Below are positions 41,620 to 54,810 of a stretch of 64,000 bases of DNA, piece after piece (the first letter of the stretch is position 1; every line of letters begins with the position of its first letter). The position numbers were made by a program, and so were the translations under genes. The stretch lies in contig NZ_MDHN01000013.1 of assembly GCF_001757105.1 (NCBI RefSeq), forward strand, positions 1 to 64,000, written 5' to 3'. This DNA comes from Alteromonas confluentis. GTDB taxonomy: Bacteria > Pseudomonadota > Gammaproteobacteria > Enterobacterales > Alteromonadaceae. The notes beneath the pieces were generated by a model that saw only the letters and a program-made list of their open reading frames with translations, was not told the DNA's origin and did not search any database.

Positions 41620-42030
41620 TTATCAACATAAACTTTTTTGGATCGAAAAAAGCGATCATGTGGAAAAGATCTAATCACAGGAAGATCACCCGATCAGCCC
41701 CCGAAAACACTACGATCATACGATCATAAAGTGATCGTTCTCGACAACTTATCCCCAACACGATCACATCTTGATCACCCTTGTGGATAGGATCCCCTAA
41801 ACCTTTGTGCATAAGCTCTGATCGTAAATTGCATAAGTTTTCAGCCCCTTCCGGTTGTGGATAATATACCCGGTTATGCACATGATCAGGGGGTACTTAT
41901 GATCCCCTCTGTACCACAGTTATCATTCGTGTAAGATCATGATCTCATGATCAAAAAGTGACTTACTAACAGATCTTCGCGATCCTAATAAATATAAAAA
42001 TAAAGATCTTAAAAGAGATCTTAAGATCTA
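41620..42030. other. oriC: chromosomal replication origin oriC (mnmG-proximal)
   Basis: About 22 GATC sites fall in 388 bp (41641-42028), far above the density in the flanking genes. DnaA boxes fitting TTWTNCACA occur at 41659-41667, 41806-41814, 41856-41864 (exact TTATCCACA) and 41874-41882, with one-mismatch boxes at 41620-41628, 41749-41757 and 41782-41790. An AT-rich segment with GATCT 13-mer-like repeats (41981-42030) lies on the mnmG side, where E. coli has its unwinding element. The location between a mioC-containing operon and mnmG is the conserved E. coli/Vibrio oriC site. Confidence 0.88.
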
Positions 42031-42191
42031 TAAGGCAAACAGCCTGGCAAAAAACAAAAGCAAATTGAAGAAAATTTAGCCATTTCCATTAGCTAATAAG
42101 TCAGCTAAAATACGCGCCCTTTTTCTGGCAGACCGTATTATGTCAGAACAAACCGATTAATTTACATTCCCCGTGTTATGTGAGGTTCAAC

Positions 42192-44093
42192 ATGTTTTAT
42201 CAGGACGCATTTGATGTCATCGTTGTTGGCGGTGGGCATGCCGGTACAGAAGCTGCACTGGCATCTGCTCGCATGGGCGCAAAAACATTATTGCTGACCC
42301 ATAACATGGAAACGATCGGGCAGATGTCCTGTAACCCGGCTATCGGCGGGATCGGAAAAGGCCATCTGGTAAAAGAAATCGATGCGCTGGGCGGTGCTAT
42401 GGCACTGGCTATTGATCAGGGCGGGATCCAGTTCCGGACGCTGAACTCAAGCAAGGGACCTGCAGTACGTGCAACCCGCGCACAGGCTGACCGCAACCTG
42501 TATCGCCAGGCGATCCGTCAAACGGTGGAGAACCAGCCAAACCTGTCTGTTTTCCAGCAGTCCTGTGATGACCTGATCGTCGAGAACGATCGCGTTGCCG
42601 GTGTAGTGACGCAAATGGGTCTCAAATTCAAAGCACAGAGCGTTGTGCTGACTGTTGGCACCTTCCTGGGTGGCACCATCCACATTGGCCTTGAAAACTA
42701 TCGTGGTGGCCGTGCAGGCGATCCGCCCTCCATTGCACTGGCAGAACGTTTACGTGATCTCCCTTTCAGGGTTGATCGCCTGAAAACCGGTACTCCTGCC
42801 CGTCTTGACGCCCGTACACTGGATTTCAGCGTGATGCAGGCGCAGCCTGGTGATACGCCGACGCCGGTCTTTTCCTTCATGGGTAACCGTGAAATGCATC
42901 CTGAGCAGATCAGCTGCTACATCACCCATACCAACGAGAAGACCCATGATATTATTCGTGGTGGCCTGGATCGTTCGCCCATGTTTACCGGGGTCATCGA
43001 AGGTGTTGGCCCGCGTTACTGCCCGAGTATTGAAGATAAGATCACGCGCTTTGCTGACAAAAATTCGCATCAGATCTTCGTTGAACCGGAAGGGTTGAAC
43101 AGCATTGAGGTGTATCCAAACGGTATTTCCACCAGTCTGCCTTTCGACGTGCAGCAAGCACTCATCCACTCAATCCGTGGCTTCGAGAACGCACACATCA
43201 TCCGTCCAGGCTATGCCATCGAATATGATTTCTTTGATCCGCGGGATCTGAAACAAACGTTGGAAACCAAATTTATCGGCGGGTTGTTCTTTGCCGGTCA
43301 AATTAACGGTACAACGGGTTACGAGGAAGCGGGGGCGCAAGGTCTGATGGCGGGCGCGAACGCGGCACTGCAGGTTCAGCAAAAAGATCCGATGATTTTA
43401 CGTCGCGATCAGGCTTACATGGGTGTGCTAGTTGATGATTTGGCCACCATGGGTACCAAAGAACCGTACCGCATGTTCACCAGCCGCGCGGAATACCGTT
43501 TGCTGCTGCGTGAAGACAATGCCGATTATCGTCTTACTGCACTTGGCCGTGAAGCGGGTCTGGTAGACGACGAACGCTGGCAGGCATTCAATATCAAGAT
43601 GGAAGCGGTTGAGCAGGAACTGCAGCGTTTGCGTGGTCAGTGGGTTCATCCGGACCATGCTGCAGTACAGGAACTCAATCCGCTGCTGAAAAATCCGGTG
43701 AGTCGTGAGCACTCCTACGAAGAACTGATCCGTCGTCCGGAAATGACCTACAATGCATTGATGGCCATCGAAGGCATTGGTCCGGGAATTGCCGATCCGA
43801 TTGCCGCTGAGCAGGTCGAAATTCAGATCAAGTACGCAGGTTACATTGCCCGTCAGCTCGACGAAATCGCAAAAACGCAGCGTCATGAAAATACCTTGCT
43901 GCCAATGGACTTCGATTACAGTAAAATATCCGGCCTCTCTAACGAAGTGGTCGCCAAGCTGACAGAAGCCCGTCCGGAAACGATTGGCAAGGCATCACGT
44001 ATCTCGGGTATTACCCCTGCCGCAATTTCGCTCCTTCTGGTGTACCTGAAGAAGCACGGCATGTTACGTAAACAGGAATTAAAAACCGCGTGA
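42192..44093 (+). CDS. mnmG: tRNA uridine-5-carboxymethylaminomethyl modification enzyme MnmG
   Basis: A 633-residue FAD-dependent partner of MnmE in wobble uridine modification. The ATG at 42192 gives the conserved [18 protein letters not shown], and TGAGG precedes it by about six bases; an upstream GTG at 42180 adds four residues. Other hallmarks are [34 protein letters not shown] and the [16 protein letters not shown]-terminus. It is next to oriC and couples by a four-base overlap with rsmG, as in most proteobacteria. Confidence 0.98.
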   Translation: MFYQDAFDVIVVGGGHAGTEAALASARMGAKTLLLTHNMETIGQMSCNPAIGGIGKGHLVKEIDALGGAMALAIDQGGIQFRTLNSSKGPAVRATRAQADRNLYRQAIRQTVENQPNLSVFQQSCDDLIVENDRVAGVVTQMGLKFKAQSVVLTVGTFLGGTIHIGLENYRGGRAGDPPSIALAERLRDLPFRVDRLKTGTPARLDARTLDFSVMQAQPGDTPTPVFSFMGNREMHPEQISCYITHTNEKTHDIIRGGLDRSPMFTGVIEGVGPRYCPSIEDKITRFADKNSHQIFVEPEGLNSIEVYPNGISTSLPFDVQQALIHSIRGFENAHIIRPGYAIEYDFFDPRDLKQTLETKFIGGLFFAGQINGTTGYEEAGAQGLMAGANAALQVQQKDPMILRRDQAYMGVLVDDLATMGTKEPYRMFTSRAEYRLLLREDNADYRLTALGREAGLVDDERWQAFNIKMEAVEQELQRLRGQWVHPDHAAVQELNPLLKNPVSREHSYEELIRRPEMTYNALMAIEGIGPGIADPIAAEQVEIQIKYAGYIARQLDEIAKTQRHENTLLPMDFDYSKISGLSNEVVAKLTEARPETIGKASRISGITPAAISLLLVYLKKHGMLRKQELKTA

Positions 44094-44731
44094 GCAGAAT
44101 AGACACCGCAAAACTCAATGATATTCTGATGCAGGGCAGTGAATCGCTGTCACTAACACTGACTGAGCAGCAGGCTGAAAAGCTGGTTGGCTATGTTGAG
44201 CGCATTGATAAGTGGAATAAAGCTTATAACCTCACTTCTGTGCGTGAACCAGAGCAGATGATGGTTAAGCATATTCTTGATTCTATTGCTGTTGCACCGT
44301 TCATTGACGGCAAAACCATCATCGATGTTGGCACGGGTCCGGGTCTGCCCGGGATCCCGTTATCGGTGATGTTGCCGGATTCTTCGTTCACCCTGCTAGA
44401 TAGTTTGGGCAAACGGGTCCGTTTTATGAAACAATGTGCATTCGAACTCGGTTTGAATAATGTTACTCCCGTCCATAGTCGTGTGGAAGACCATAAGCCT
44501 GATCAACCATACGATATCGTATTAAGCCGCGCATTTGCGTCCCTGAAAGATATGTTGCACTGGTGCGAGCATCTGGTAGATTCATCTGGAGTCTTTGTTG
44601 CTCTTAAAGGTCAGTTTCCTCAGAGCGAAATAGACGAAGTAAGTGATCACTTCCGAATCGAGTCCGTAAAGGCGTTGTTAGTCCCGGAGCTTGAGGGCGA
44701 GCGTCATTTAGTCAATATTCGAAAAGTCTAA
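44090..44731 (+). CDS. rsmG: 16S rRNA m7G527 methyltransferase RsmG
   Basis: A 213-residue SAM-dependent methyltransferase that makes m7G527 in 16S rRNA. The start is GTG overlapping the mnmG stop. Motifs are [21 protein letters not shown] and the SAM loop [16 protein letters not shown], with a later [12 protein letters not shown] block. It is part of the conserved mnmG-rsmG-parA-parB-atp series. Confidence 0.97.
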   Translation: MSRIDTAKLNDILMQGSESLSLTLTEQQAEKLVGYVERIDKWNKAYNLTSVREPEQMMVKHILDSIAVAPFIDGKTIIDVGTGPGLPGIPLSVMLPDSSFTLLDSLGKRVRFMKQCAFELGLNNVTPVHSRVEDHKPDQPYDIVLSRAFASLKDMLHWCEHLVDSSGVFVALKGQFPQSEIDEVSDHFRIESVKALLVPELEGERHLVNIRKV

Positions 44732-44741
44732 CGGGTGCACA

Positions 44742-45533
44742 GTGGCGAAGGTAATCGCAATAGCGAATCAGAAAGGTGGTGTGGGTAAAACCACGACGGC
44801 AGTGAACGTAGCGGCATCCATGGCTGCAACCAAGCGTAAGGTGCTGTTGATTGATTTAGATCCTCAGGGCAATGCCACCATGGCCAGCGGCGTCGACAAG
44901 TACGAAGCGGAAGCAACCACTTTTGAACTGCTGATCGAAGAAAAGCCAATTGATGACGTTATCATCAAAAACACGACGGCCAAGTATGATCTTATTGCGG
45001 CGAACGGCGACGTGACCGCTGCAGAAATCAAGTTGATGGAAATGTTCGCCCGCGAAGTCCGTTTGCGAAATGCACTGCAGCCGGTGAAAGATTATTACGA
45101 TTTTATTTTTATCGACTGTCCGCCATCACTCAATCAGCTTACGGTAAACGCACTGGCGGCTGCCGATTCCGTGCTGGTGCCAATGCAGTGTGAATATTAC
45201 GCTCTGGAAGGGTTAACTGCGCTGATGGATACCATCCAGAAGCTCGCTTCCGTAGTCAATCCGGATCTGAAAATTGAGGGCGTGTTGCGCACCATGTACG
45301 ATCCCCGCAACCGTCTGGCCAATGATGTATCTGAACAGCTTAAGCGTCACTTCGGTGAACAGGTTTACCGCACGGTCATTCCGCGTAACGTTCGCCTCGC
45401 AGAAGCACCCAGTTTCAGTATGCCGGCCATGTACTACGACAAGTCTTCTTCCGGCGCGAAAGCCTATCTTGCGCTTGCTGGTGAAATTCTGCGTCGTCGC
45501 GAAAAGACATTACAACCCGCAAAAGCCAGTTAA
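44742..45533 (+). CDS. parA: chromosome partitioning ATPase ParA (Soj)
   Basis: A 263-residue deviant Walker ATPase that moves the ParB-parS complex. The GTG start gives MAKVIAIANQKGGVGKTTTA, with the deviant Walker A KGGVGKTT. Walker A-prime is LIDLDPQGNATMASG and Walker B is IFIDCPPSL. It lacks the N-terminal DNA-binding extension of plasmid-type ParA, so it is of the chromosomal type. It lies upstream of parB. Confidence 0.97.
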   Translation: MAKVIAIANQKGGVGKTTTAVNVAASMAATKRKVLLIDLDPQGNATMASGVDKYEAEATTFELLIEEKPIDDVIIKNTTAKYDLIAANGDVTAAEIKLMEMFAREVRLRNALQPVKDYYDFIFIDCPPSLNQLTVNALAAADSVLVPMQCEYYALEGLTALMDTIQKLASVVNPDLKIEGVLRTMYDPRNRLANDVSEQLKRHFGEQVYRTVIPRNVRLAEAPSFSMPAMYYDKSSSGAKAYLALAGEILRRREKTLQPAKAS

Positions 45534-45597
45534 TCTGGTAAACTAACAAAAGTTAATACACTGTCAGTCTTAATCGCTTGAGTCATTGAGGAAAAAC

Positions 45598-46479
45598 ATG
45601 TCTGCAAAGAAAAGAGGACTCGGACGTGGCCTGGACGCACTGCTTGCCACCAGTCAGACATCCGCTGCCCGCCGTGAACAGGAATCAGAAACCATTGCTT
45701 CAGCCCAGAGCGAGCTGAAGAAACTGCCTGTCGAGTTTTTAAAGCGAGGAAAATATCAGCCTCGTAAAGACATGTCGCCGGAGGCTTTAGAAGAGCTGGC
45801 ATCCTCTATCCGTTCCCAGGGGGTTATTCAGCCTATCGTGGTGCGTAGTGTTGGCGATGATGAGTACGAAATCATTGCCGGTGAACGTCGCTGGCGTGCG
45901 GCACAACTGGCACAGCTCGATGTCGTTCCCTGTTTAATCAAGAACGTGCCCGATGAAGCGGCAGTTGCCATTGCACTGATTGAAAATATTCAGCGTGAAG
46001 ATTTAAACGCCATGGAAGAAGCGCAGGCGCTGGAACGTTTGATGAACGAATTCGAACTGACCCATGCCCAGACTGCTGAAGCTGTCGGTAAATCCCGCGC
46101 CACTGTCACGAATTTGTTACGCCTGAATAATCTGAATGACGATGTAAAACTGTTGCTTGAGCATGGTGACATTGAAATGGGTCATGCCCGTGCCCTGCTT
46201 GGCCTTGAAGGTGAGCAGCAAACCGAGGTGGCACAGGTGGTGTCAGGCAAGGGACTGACCGTAAGAGACACTGAAAAATTAGTACGTAAGTGCTTGGAAC
46301 CTGCCAAACCTAAGCCGGAAAAAACCGTAGACCCCGATGTTGCAAGTCTGATGAACCGTCTTTCCAAGAACCTCGGTGCTTCGGTTTCGATTGATCACAA
46401 TGCCAAGGGTAAAGGTAAAATCACTATTAATTTTAATGATTTAGAACAACTCGATGGCATCCTCTCCAAGATACACTAA
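45598..46479 (+). CDS. parB: chromosome partitioning protein ParB (Spo0J)
   Basis: A 293-residue parS-binding CTPase. The ATG at 45598 has GAGGA upstream and begins MSAKKRGLGRGLDALL, the ParA-stimulating N-terminus. The CTP-binding box is AGERRWRAAQLA, followed by ALIENIQREDLNAMEEAQA and a helix-turn-helix (THAQTAEAVGKSRATVTNLLRL). The C-terminal dimerisation domain follows. Candidate binding sites lie in rsmB and recF. Confidence 0.97.
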   Translation: MSAKKRGLGRGLDALLATSQTSAARREQESETIASAQSELKKLPVEFLKRGKYQPRKDMSPEALEELASSIRSQGVIQPIVVRSVGDDEYEIIAGERRWRAAQLAQLDVVPCLIKNVPDEAAVAIALIENIQREDLNAMEEAQALERLMNEFELTHAQTAEAVGKSRATVTNLLRLNNLNDDVKLLLEHGDIEMGHARALLGLEGEQQTEVAQVVSGKGLTVRDTEKLVRKCLEPAKPKPEKTVDPDVASLMNRLSKNLGASVSIDHNAKGKGKITINFNDLEQLDGILSKIH

Positions 46480-46489
46480 CCCGCTATAA

Positions 46490-46520
46490 GACCATAGTTG
46501 CAGATCTGTTAACTGTGGTC
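46490..46520 (+). terminator. possible hairpin after parB
   Basis: GACCATAGTT (46490-46499) and AACTGTGGTC (46511-46520) form a ten-base stem with one G-T pair and an 11-base loop. The following sequence has only scattered T, so termination is uncertain. Confidence 0.35.
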
Positions 46521-46609
46521 GTTATTGCTACTCTTTTCGCGTACAATGCGTGGCAACCTGACATTCGACACGAAAATTTTCATAATAACTTTCAAAACGC
46601 GATGTATGG

Positions 46610-46637
46610 TTGAAAAATATCGGTAAAACAGTATACT
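46610..46637 (+). promoter_or_regulatory. atp operon promoter
   Basis: TTGAAA (46610-46615) and TATACT (46632-46637) are 16 bp apart. Transcription would begin near 46644, 33 bases before the atpI start. Confidence 0.7.
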
Positions 46638-46676
46638 TCTGACGCTTTTTATTTGGGCTGAGAAATAAGCAGAATA

Positions 46677-47060
46677 ATGGCCAGAGAAGAATTGGCTGCG
46701 GCCGGAAAACGGCTTGCAAGAAAAGCCCTCTACATGCAAGTAATTGTCATGTTTGTTTTAGTCGCCATCAGTGGTGCAGGAATATCCGTTAATGCTGCAA
46801 AATCAGCGGCGATTGGCGCGCTAATCAGCATCCTGCCCAACCTGGTCTTCGCGACATTCGCGTTTAAATACGCCGGCGCCAGTAAAAACCAACTGGTGGT
46901 AAAAAGTTTCAGCCAGGGCGCAAAATTGCGCATGGCAATAGCAATAATTTTATTCGTGGTGGCCTTTAAGCTGTTGCATGCAATACCGGAAATGGTATTT
47001 GCCAGCTTCGCTATTACGACGGTTAGCTACTGGCTGACCATGTTTCGTCAACAACACTAA
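46677..47060 (+). CDS. atpI: ATP synthase subunit I
   Basis: A 127-residue membrane protein with four predicted helices, the first near residues 18-38 (ALYMQVIVMFVLVAISGAGI). AtpI helps c-ring assembly. Its place as first gene before atpB supports the call; the sequence is poorly conserved in all bacteria. Confidence 0.88.
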   Translation: MAREELAAAGKRLARKALYMQVIVMFVLVAISGAGISVNAAKSAAIGALISILPNLVFATFAFKYAGASKNQLVVKSFSQGAKLRMAIAIILFVVAFKLLHAIPEMVFASFAITTVSYWLTMFRQQH

Positions 47061-47157
47061 TAAATAATAACTAAGTTGACCAGTACCTAAGTAGCAAGAC
47101 TACTGTGGTACAGACGAAGCGCTGAAAAGTTTTTACACTTTAATTTATTTAGGTTGA

Positions 47158-48021
<864 letters not shown>

Positions 48022-48103
48022 TGTAGTCCGGATCACCTGCAATACCTGGAAAATTGCAGGCGATTCAAACTGTTTTACTTTTACACTTTAACTTTAAATT
48101 TAA

Positions 48104-48343
<240 letters not shown>

Positions 48344-48387
48344 TTTTTTAAACCCATTTTTTAGCGAACATATGAGGAGGAGCGGTC

Positions 48388-48858
48388 GTGAACATTAACG
48401 CCACTCTAATTGGTCAATTAATCGCATTCATCGTATTCGTGTGGTTCTGCATGAAGTACGTATGGCCCCCTTTACTGGGTGCGATTGAAGAACGTCAGAA
48501 GAAGATAGCCGATGGCCTGGAAGCTTCTGTACGTGCTGAAAAAGACCTGGAACTGGCTCAGGAAAAAGCTACTGAGCAGTTGAAAGATGCGAAAGCGCAA
48601 GCAGCTGAAATTGTCGAGCAAGCCAAAAAGCGTGCTAGTCAACTTGAAGAAAGTGAAAAGCAGAAAGCTTACTCAGAGCGTGAGAAAATCATTGCTTCTG
48701 GTTATGCCGAAATTGAAGCTGAACGCAATCGTGCCAAGGAAGAGTTACGCTCACAGGTAGCAGCTTTAGCTGTTGCTGGTGCAGAACAAATTCTTCAACG
48801 TGAAATCGATGCTAACGCGCAAAACGACATTGTTGAAAAACTTGTCGCTGAGCTATAA
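48388..48858 (+). CDS. atpF: ATP synthase F0 subunit b
   Basis: A 156-residue stalk subunit. The start is GTG after a strong GAGGAGGAG ribosome-binding site. One N-terminal transmembrane helix ([17 protein letters not shown]) is followed by a long charged helix to the end, as in all b subunits. It forms the peripheral stalk with AtpH. Confidence 0.96.
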   Translation: MNINATLIGQLIAFIVFVWFCMKYVWPPLLGAIEERQKKIADGLEASVRAEKDLELAQEKATEQLKDAKAQAAEIVEQAKKRASQLEESEKQKAYSEREKIIASGYAEIEAERNRAKEELRSQVAALAVAGAEQILQREIDANAQNDIVEKLVAEL

Positions 48859-48872
48859 GGGAGAGTTGAGCC

Positions 48873-49406
48873 ATGTCTGAATTGACAACCGTTGCTCGTC
48901 CCTACGCTAAAGCTGCTTTCGATTTTGCAGTCGAGCATAACGCCATTGCCAAATGGCAGGACATGTTGGTATTTGCCGGCGCAGTTGCAAACAACGACGA
49001 CATGCATCAGTTAATGACTGGTGCTGTTGCCGCAGAACAACTCGCTGAAATATTCATCAATGTCTGTGGTGAACAGCTCGATGAACATGGCCAGAACTTT
49101 ATTAAGGTTCTGGCTGAGAATAAACGTTTAGTTGCACTACCAGCCATTTCAGAGCTGTTTAACACTCTGAAGGCGGATTACGACAAAGAAATTGAAGTCA
49201 ATCTGACTTCGGCTTCTCCACTGTCTGATTCGCAGGCTGCTGAAATCAGCGCATCGTTAGAAAAACGTTTGGCACGTAAAGTGAAGCTTAATTGTAACGT
49301 GGACCCTGCTCTGGTCGCAGGCTTTGTAGTCAAAGCCGGTGATACAGTTATTGATGGTTCCGTGAAGTCGAAATTGAACCGTCTCGCAGACGCGTTGCAA
49401 GCATAA
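48873..49406 (+). CDS. atpH: ATP synthase F1 subunit delta
   Basis: A 177-residue delta subunit linking the peripheral stalk to F1. The start [20 protein letters not shown] is diagnostic and the C-terminal block [21 protein letters not shown] ends the family domain. It is 14 bases after atpF and 13 before atpA. Confidence 0.96.
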   Translation: MSELTTVARPYAKAAFDFAVEHNAIAKWQDMLVFAGAVANNDDMHQLMTGAVAAEQLAEIFINVCGEQLDEHGQNFIKVLAENKRLVALPAISELFNTLKADYDKEIEVNLTSASPLSDSQAAEISASLEKRLARKVKLNCNVDPALVAGFVVKAGDTVIDGSVKSKLNRLADALQA

Positions 49407-49419
49407 CGGGGATAAGAGT

Positions 49420-50961
49420 ATGCAACTTAATTCCACTGAAATTGCAGAACTGATCAAAAAGCGAATTGAACAGTTTAATGTAACCAGTGAAGCTCGCACC
49501 GAAGGGACTATCGTCGCAGTAACAGACGGTATTATCCGCATTCACGGCTTAGCCGATGTAATGCAAGGTGAAATGATCGAACTTCCTGGCAGTCGCTACG
49601 CTATTGCACTGAACCTTGAACGAGATTCAGTTGGTGCAGTAGTTATGGGTCCGTATGCGGACCTACAAGAAGGCACAAAAGTACAATCTACCGGCCGTAT
49701 CCTTGAAGTACCTGTAGGCCCTGGCCTGCTGGGTCGTGTTGTAAACACCCTGGGTGAGCCAATCGACGGTAAAGGCGCTGTTGAAGCTGCCGGCTTCGAA
49801 CCAGTAGAAAAAATCGCACCAGGCGTAATCGACCGTCAATCAGTTGATGAACCTGTACAGACTGGCTACAAGTCAGTTGACGCGATGATTCCTGTTGGTC
49901 GTGGTCAGCGTGAGCTGATCATCGGTGACCGTCAGTGTGGTAAAACAGCCATGGCTGTTGATGCCATCATCAAACAGAAAGATTCAGGCATTAAATGTGT
50001 TTACGTAGCAGTTGGCCAGAAGGCTTCTACGATTGCTAACGTAGTACGCAAGCTGGAAGAACACGGCGCGTTGGCTCACACCATCGTTGTTGCGGCTTCT
50101 GCTTCTGAATCTGCTGCCCTGCAGTACCTGGCACCTTACTCTGGTTGTACCATGGGTGAGTACTTCCGTGACCGCGGTGAAGACGCACTGATCGTATATG
50201 ATGACCTGTCTAAGCAAGCTGTTGCTTACCGTCAGATCTCTCTGCTTCTGAAGCGTCCTCCTGGTCGTGAAGCATACCCTGGTGACGTTTTCTATCTCCA
50301 CAGCCGTTTGCTGGAGCGTGCTGCTCGTGTAAACGACAAGTACGTAGAGCGTTTCACTAACGGTGAAGTTAAAGGTCAAACGGGTTCACTGACAGCTCTA
50401 CCTATCATTGAAACTCAGGCCGGTGACGTTTCAGCGTTCGTACCTACTAACGTTATCTCTATCACCGATGGTCAGATCTTCTTAGAAACTGACCTGTTTA
50501 ACGCAGGTATTCGTCCTGCTGTTAACGCCGGTATCTCTGTATCACGTGTTGGTGGTGCTGCTCAAACCAAGATCATTAAGAAATTGGGTGGTGGTATCCG
50601 TCTTGCGCTTGCACAGTATCGTGAATTGGCTGCGTTCTCTCAGTTCGCATCTGACCTTGACGAAGCAACGCGTGCACAGCTTGAACACGGTGAGCGCGTT
50701 ACCGAACTGATGAAGCAGAAGCAATATGCTCCTCTGTCAATCGCTGATATGGGTGTGTCTCTGTATGCCGTTGAGAAAGGCTTCTTAAAAGATGTAGCGC
50801 TGGACAAAATCCTTGATTTTGAATCTGCACTGCACGCTTACATGAACAGCGATCACGCTGAGCTGATGAAGACTATCAATGCAACCGGCAACTACAACGA
50901 CGATATTGATTCACAGTTGAAAGACGCTTTAACGAAGTTCAAAGCAACTCAAACTTGGTAA
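49420..50961 (+). CDS. atpA: ATP synthase F1 subunit alpha
   Basis: A 513-residue F1 alpha subunit. The P-loop is GDRQCGKT at residues 169-176, where E. coli and most bacteria have GDRQTGKT, so threonine 173 is replaced by cysteine. The remainder, including [21 protein letters not shown] and the alpha-specific arginine finger ([10 protein letters not shown]), is normal. Alpha sites are non-catalytic, so function may be retained. Confidence 0.98.
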   Translation: MQLNSTEIAELIKKRIEQFNVTSEARTEGTIVAVTDGIIRIHGLADVMQGEMIELPGSRYAIALNLERDSVGAVVMGPYADLQEGTKVQSTGRILEVPVGPGLLGRVVNTLGEPIDGKGAVEAAGFEPVEKIAPGVIDRQSVDEPVQTGYKSVDAMIPVGRGQRELIIGDRQCGKTAMAVDAIIKQKDSGIKCVYVAVGQKASTIANVVRKLEEHGALAHTIVVAASASESAALQYLAPYSGCTMGEYFRDRGEDALIVYDDLSKQAVAYRQISLLLKRPPGREAYPGDVFYLHSRLLERAARVNDKYVERFTNGEVKGQTGSLTALPIIETQAGDVSAFVPTNVISITDGQIFLETDLFNAGIRPAVNAGISVSRVGGAAQTKIIKKLGGGIRLALAQYRELAAFSQFASDLDEATRAQLEHGERVTELMKQKQYAPLSIADMGVSLYAVEKGFLKDVALDKILDFESALHAYMNSDHAELMKTINATGNYNDDIDSQLKDALTKFKATQTW

Positions 50962-51018
50962 TCAATGGTGCTGGCTTTCGTGGTCAGCACATTTCGTTGA
51001 GTAATCGGAGAGATAATC

Positions 51019-51879
51019 ATGGCCAGCGGTAAAGAGATTAAAGGTAAAATTGGGAGTATCAAAAATACTCAAAAGATTACCAGTGCGATGGAAATGGTTG
51101 CTGCGTCGAAGATGAAAAAGGCGCAGGAACGTATGGCCCACGGCCGTCCATACGCGCAAAGCATGCTAAAAGTGATTGGTCACATTGCTAACGGTAACCT
51201 TGAGTATCGTCACCCTTATTTAGAAGAGCGTGATGAGAAACGGGTTGGCTTTATCGTGATTTCTACCGACCGCGGTTTATGCGGTGGCTTGAATACTAAC
51301 GAATTCAAGCTGGTCACCCAGAAAGTGCGTGAATACCGCGACAAGGGTGTTGAAGTAGATTTTGCGGCATTAGGCTCGAAGGCTTGTGCATTCTTTAATC
51401 GTTTTGGTGGTAAGCTACTTGCCGCAGAAACCGGTTTAGGCGATGCCCCTTCAGTCAGCGATGTAGTTGGTGTGGTTCGTGTAATGCTACGCGCCTACGA
51501 CGAAGGTTCACTGGATAAGATTTATCTGGTTTACAACGACTTCGTTAACACCATGACGCAGAAGCCTGTGATGAATCAATTATTGCCTTTGCCAAAGTCA
51601 GAAGATGAAACACTGAAGCATCGTTGGGATTACATTTACGAGCCGGATCCAAAAGAAATTCTGGAATCCTTAATGGTTCGTTACATTGAATCCCAGGTAT
51701 ATCAGGGTGTTGTGGAAAACGCAGCATCAGAACAAGCAGCTCGAATGGTAGCAATGAAAGCGGCAACAGATAACGCCGGCAACCTTATCGATGATCTGCA
51801 ACTGATATACAACAAGGCTCGTCAGGCTGCAATCACACAGGAAATCAGTGAGATTGTATCCGGCGCCGCAGCGGTGTAG
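51019..51879 (+). CDS. atpG: ATP synthase F1 subunit gamma
   Basis: A 286-residue central rotor. The start [20 protein letters not shown] and the C-terminal [20 protein letters not shown] (with [17 protein letters not shown]) are hallmark coiled-coil ends. Length equals the E. coli subunit to within one residue. Confidence 0.97.
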   Translation: MASGKEIKGKIGSIKNTQKITSAMEMVAASKMKKAQERMAHGRPYAQSMLKVIGHIANGNLEYRHPYLEERDEKRVGFIVISTDRGLCGGLNTNEFKLVTQKVREYRDKGVEVDFAALGSKACAFFNRFGGKLLAAETGLGDAPSVSDVVGVVRVMLRAYDEGSLDKIYLVYNDFVNTMTQKPVMNQLLPLPKSEDETLKHRWDYIYEPDPKEILESLMVRYIESQVYQGVVENAASEQAARMVAMKAATDNAGNLIDDLQLIYNKARQAAITQEISEIVSGAAAV

Positions 51880-51900
51880 GCAAAGGTTTAGAAGAGATAA

Positions 51901-53295
<1,395 letters not shown>

Positions 53296-53362
53296 GAGTG
53301 AAGCCAGGCAGGTATTAATACCTGCCTGCGTTTGATTCACGTTCCTTACTAAGGAGTTTACA

Positions 53363-53779
53363 ATGGCAGCTATGACCGTTCATCTGGATGTAGTAAGCGC
53401 AGAAAAAGAGATTTTCTCTGGTCTGGTTGAAACATTACAGGTAACAGGAAGTGAAGGTGAATTGGGTATCCACCCAGGTCACGCGCCACTTATTACTGCA
53501 ATTAAACCTGGTATGGTGCGTTTGGTTAAGCAGCACGGCGAAGAAGAGTTGATTTATGTTGCTGGTGGCGTACTTGAAGTACAACCCGGCACTGTGACTG
53601 TTCTCGCTGACGCAGCGGTACGTGCAGATGATCTGGACGAACAGGCAGCGGAAGAAGCGAAACGTCGTGCTGAGGAGCACATCGCCAACCCAGGCGCTGA
53701 TTTCAACTATGCAGAAGCGGCACAAGAGCTGGCAGAAGCCATTGCTCAATTACGCCTGATTCAGAAACTGCGTAAGTAA
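53363..53779 (+). CDS. atpC: ATP synthase F1 subunit epsilon
   Basis: A 138-residue epsilon subunit. The N-terminal beta-sandwich ([37 protein letters not shown]) and two C-terminal helices that can inhibit ATP hydrolysis are present. It ends the operon before a strong terminator. Confidence 0.96.
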   Translation: MAAMTVHLDVVSAEKEIFSGLVETLQVTGSEGELGIHPGHAPLITAIKPGMVRLVKQHGEEELIYVAGGVLEVQPGTVTVLADAAVRADDLDEQAAEEAKRRAEEHIANPGADFNYAEAAQELAEAIAQLRLIQKLRK

Positions 53780-53797
53780 TTATTCAGCTACTTTTAA

Positions 53798-53825
53798 AAA
53801 ACCCGGCTTATGCCGGGTTTTTTGT
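53798..53825 (+). terminator. terminator of the atp operon
   Basis: AAACCCGGC and GCCGGGTTT pair around loop TTAT (53808-53811), followed by a T-rich run. The A-run on the left makes it work in both directions. Confidence 0.9.
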
Positions 53826-53900
53826 TTTCTGTGGCTTGCCAATACGACGCAAATAGCGTTACTGTATATTTAACCAGCAAGGAATCCCCGGAGAACCGAT

Positions 53901-54311
53901 ATGTCAAAATCAGGAAGTTGTCTGTGCGGTGAAGTCGAAGTTCATGCTTCACAGGTTGAAGAAGGCGTCGGCGCCTGTCATTGTTCAATGTGTCGTAAAT
54001 GGAGCGGAGGGCCATTCTACGCCGCTCATTGTGGTACATCAGTAACGTTCAAAGGCGAAGACGCAATTACCCGTTTCGCGTCCTCTGCGTGGGGTGAGCG
54101 AGGCTTCTGTCACCGTTGTGGTACCCACCTGTTTTTCCAGCATGTGGAGAGCGGCGCCTACTTCATACCAGCGGGTATCTTCAATGACAATTCTCTCAAG
54201 CTGGAAAGTGAAATATTTACTGATGAAAAAGGCAGTTACTATGCGCTGGATGCCGACAGTATAAAAATGACCGGCGCGGAGTTTATCGCTTCAATGGAAA
54301 AGGGCGAATAA
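53901..54311 (+). CDS. GFA/DUF636 family glutathione-dependent formaldehyde-activating-like protein
   Basis: A 136-residue protein of the GFA (CENP-V/DUF636) fold. The zinc cysteines are in SGSCLCGEVEV, CHCSMCRKW and FCHRCGTHLFF, the full set for the family. GFA-type proteins were first described as S-hydroxymethylglutathione synthase-like, but most members have no proven activity. The next gene starts three bases later, so they form a pair. Confidence 0.9.
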   Translation: MSKSGSCLCGEVEVHASQVEEGVGACHCSMCRKWSGGPFYAAHCGTSVTFKGEDAITRFASSAWGERGFCHRCGTHLFFQHVESGAYFIPAGIFNDNSLKLESEIFTDEKGSYYALDADSIKMTGAEFIASMEKGE

Positions 54312-54313
54312 GC

Positions 54314-54676
54314 ATGAAATCAAAATCGCTGCAGTATCTCGAATACCCTACCCGTTCCATCGCAAAATCCAAGGCATTCTTTAAACAGGTATTCGGCTGG
54401 GAGTTTGTTGATTACGGTGAGATGTACTGTGCGTTTTCACTGGAGAATGTCGACGGTGGCTTCTATCAGAGTGAAGCGATCAGCGATACCGCGAGCGGGG
54501 CCGCACTAACGGTATTTTTCAGTGATGATCTCAGCGCTATTGAAAGTGAAATTATTGCGGCCGGTGGAACCATTGTAAAAGACATATTCGCTTTTCCCGG
54601 AGGCCATCGCTTTCACTTCACCGAGCCTGGCGGCAGCGAGTTTGCTGTCTGGTCAGACTGTTATACTGATAAGTAA
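54314..54676 (+). CDS. VOC (glyoxalase/bleomycin-resistance) superfamily protein
   Basis: A 120-residue single VOC domain. YLEYPTRSIAKSKAFFKQVFGWEFVDYG at the N-terminus and DIFAFPGGHRFHFTEPGGSEFAVW at the C-terminus are typical of the short glyoxalase-like group. The substrate is unknown. It is co-transcribed with the GFA-like gene upstream. Confidence 0.9.
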   Translation: MKSKSLQYLEYPTRSIAKSKAFFKQVFGWEFVDYGEMYCAFSLENVDGGFYQSEAISDTASGAALTVFFSDDLSAIESEIIAAGGTIVKDIFAFPGGHRFHFTEPGGSEFAVWSDCYTDK

Positions 54677-54810
54677 TTGATATAGGTTTATCTAGCACTT
54701 TATGGCTATTGCATTAAACGATGGCTTAATTAAACTACGCCAAAAATAATAATAAGTAATACCAACAACGCAGTGGGAAGGACTTTACTGATTGGTTTCG
54801 TGAAGGCCCT

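Noticed and set aside
41675..41881. 68-residue minus-strand frame in oriC
   Set aside because: It is an accident of the GATC- and DnaA-box-rich sequence.
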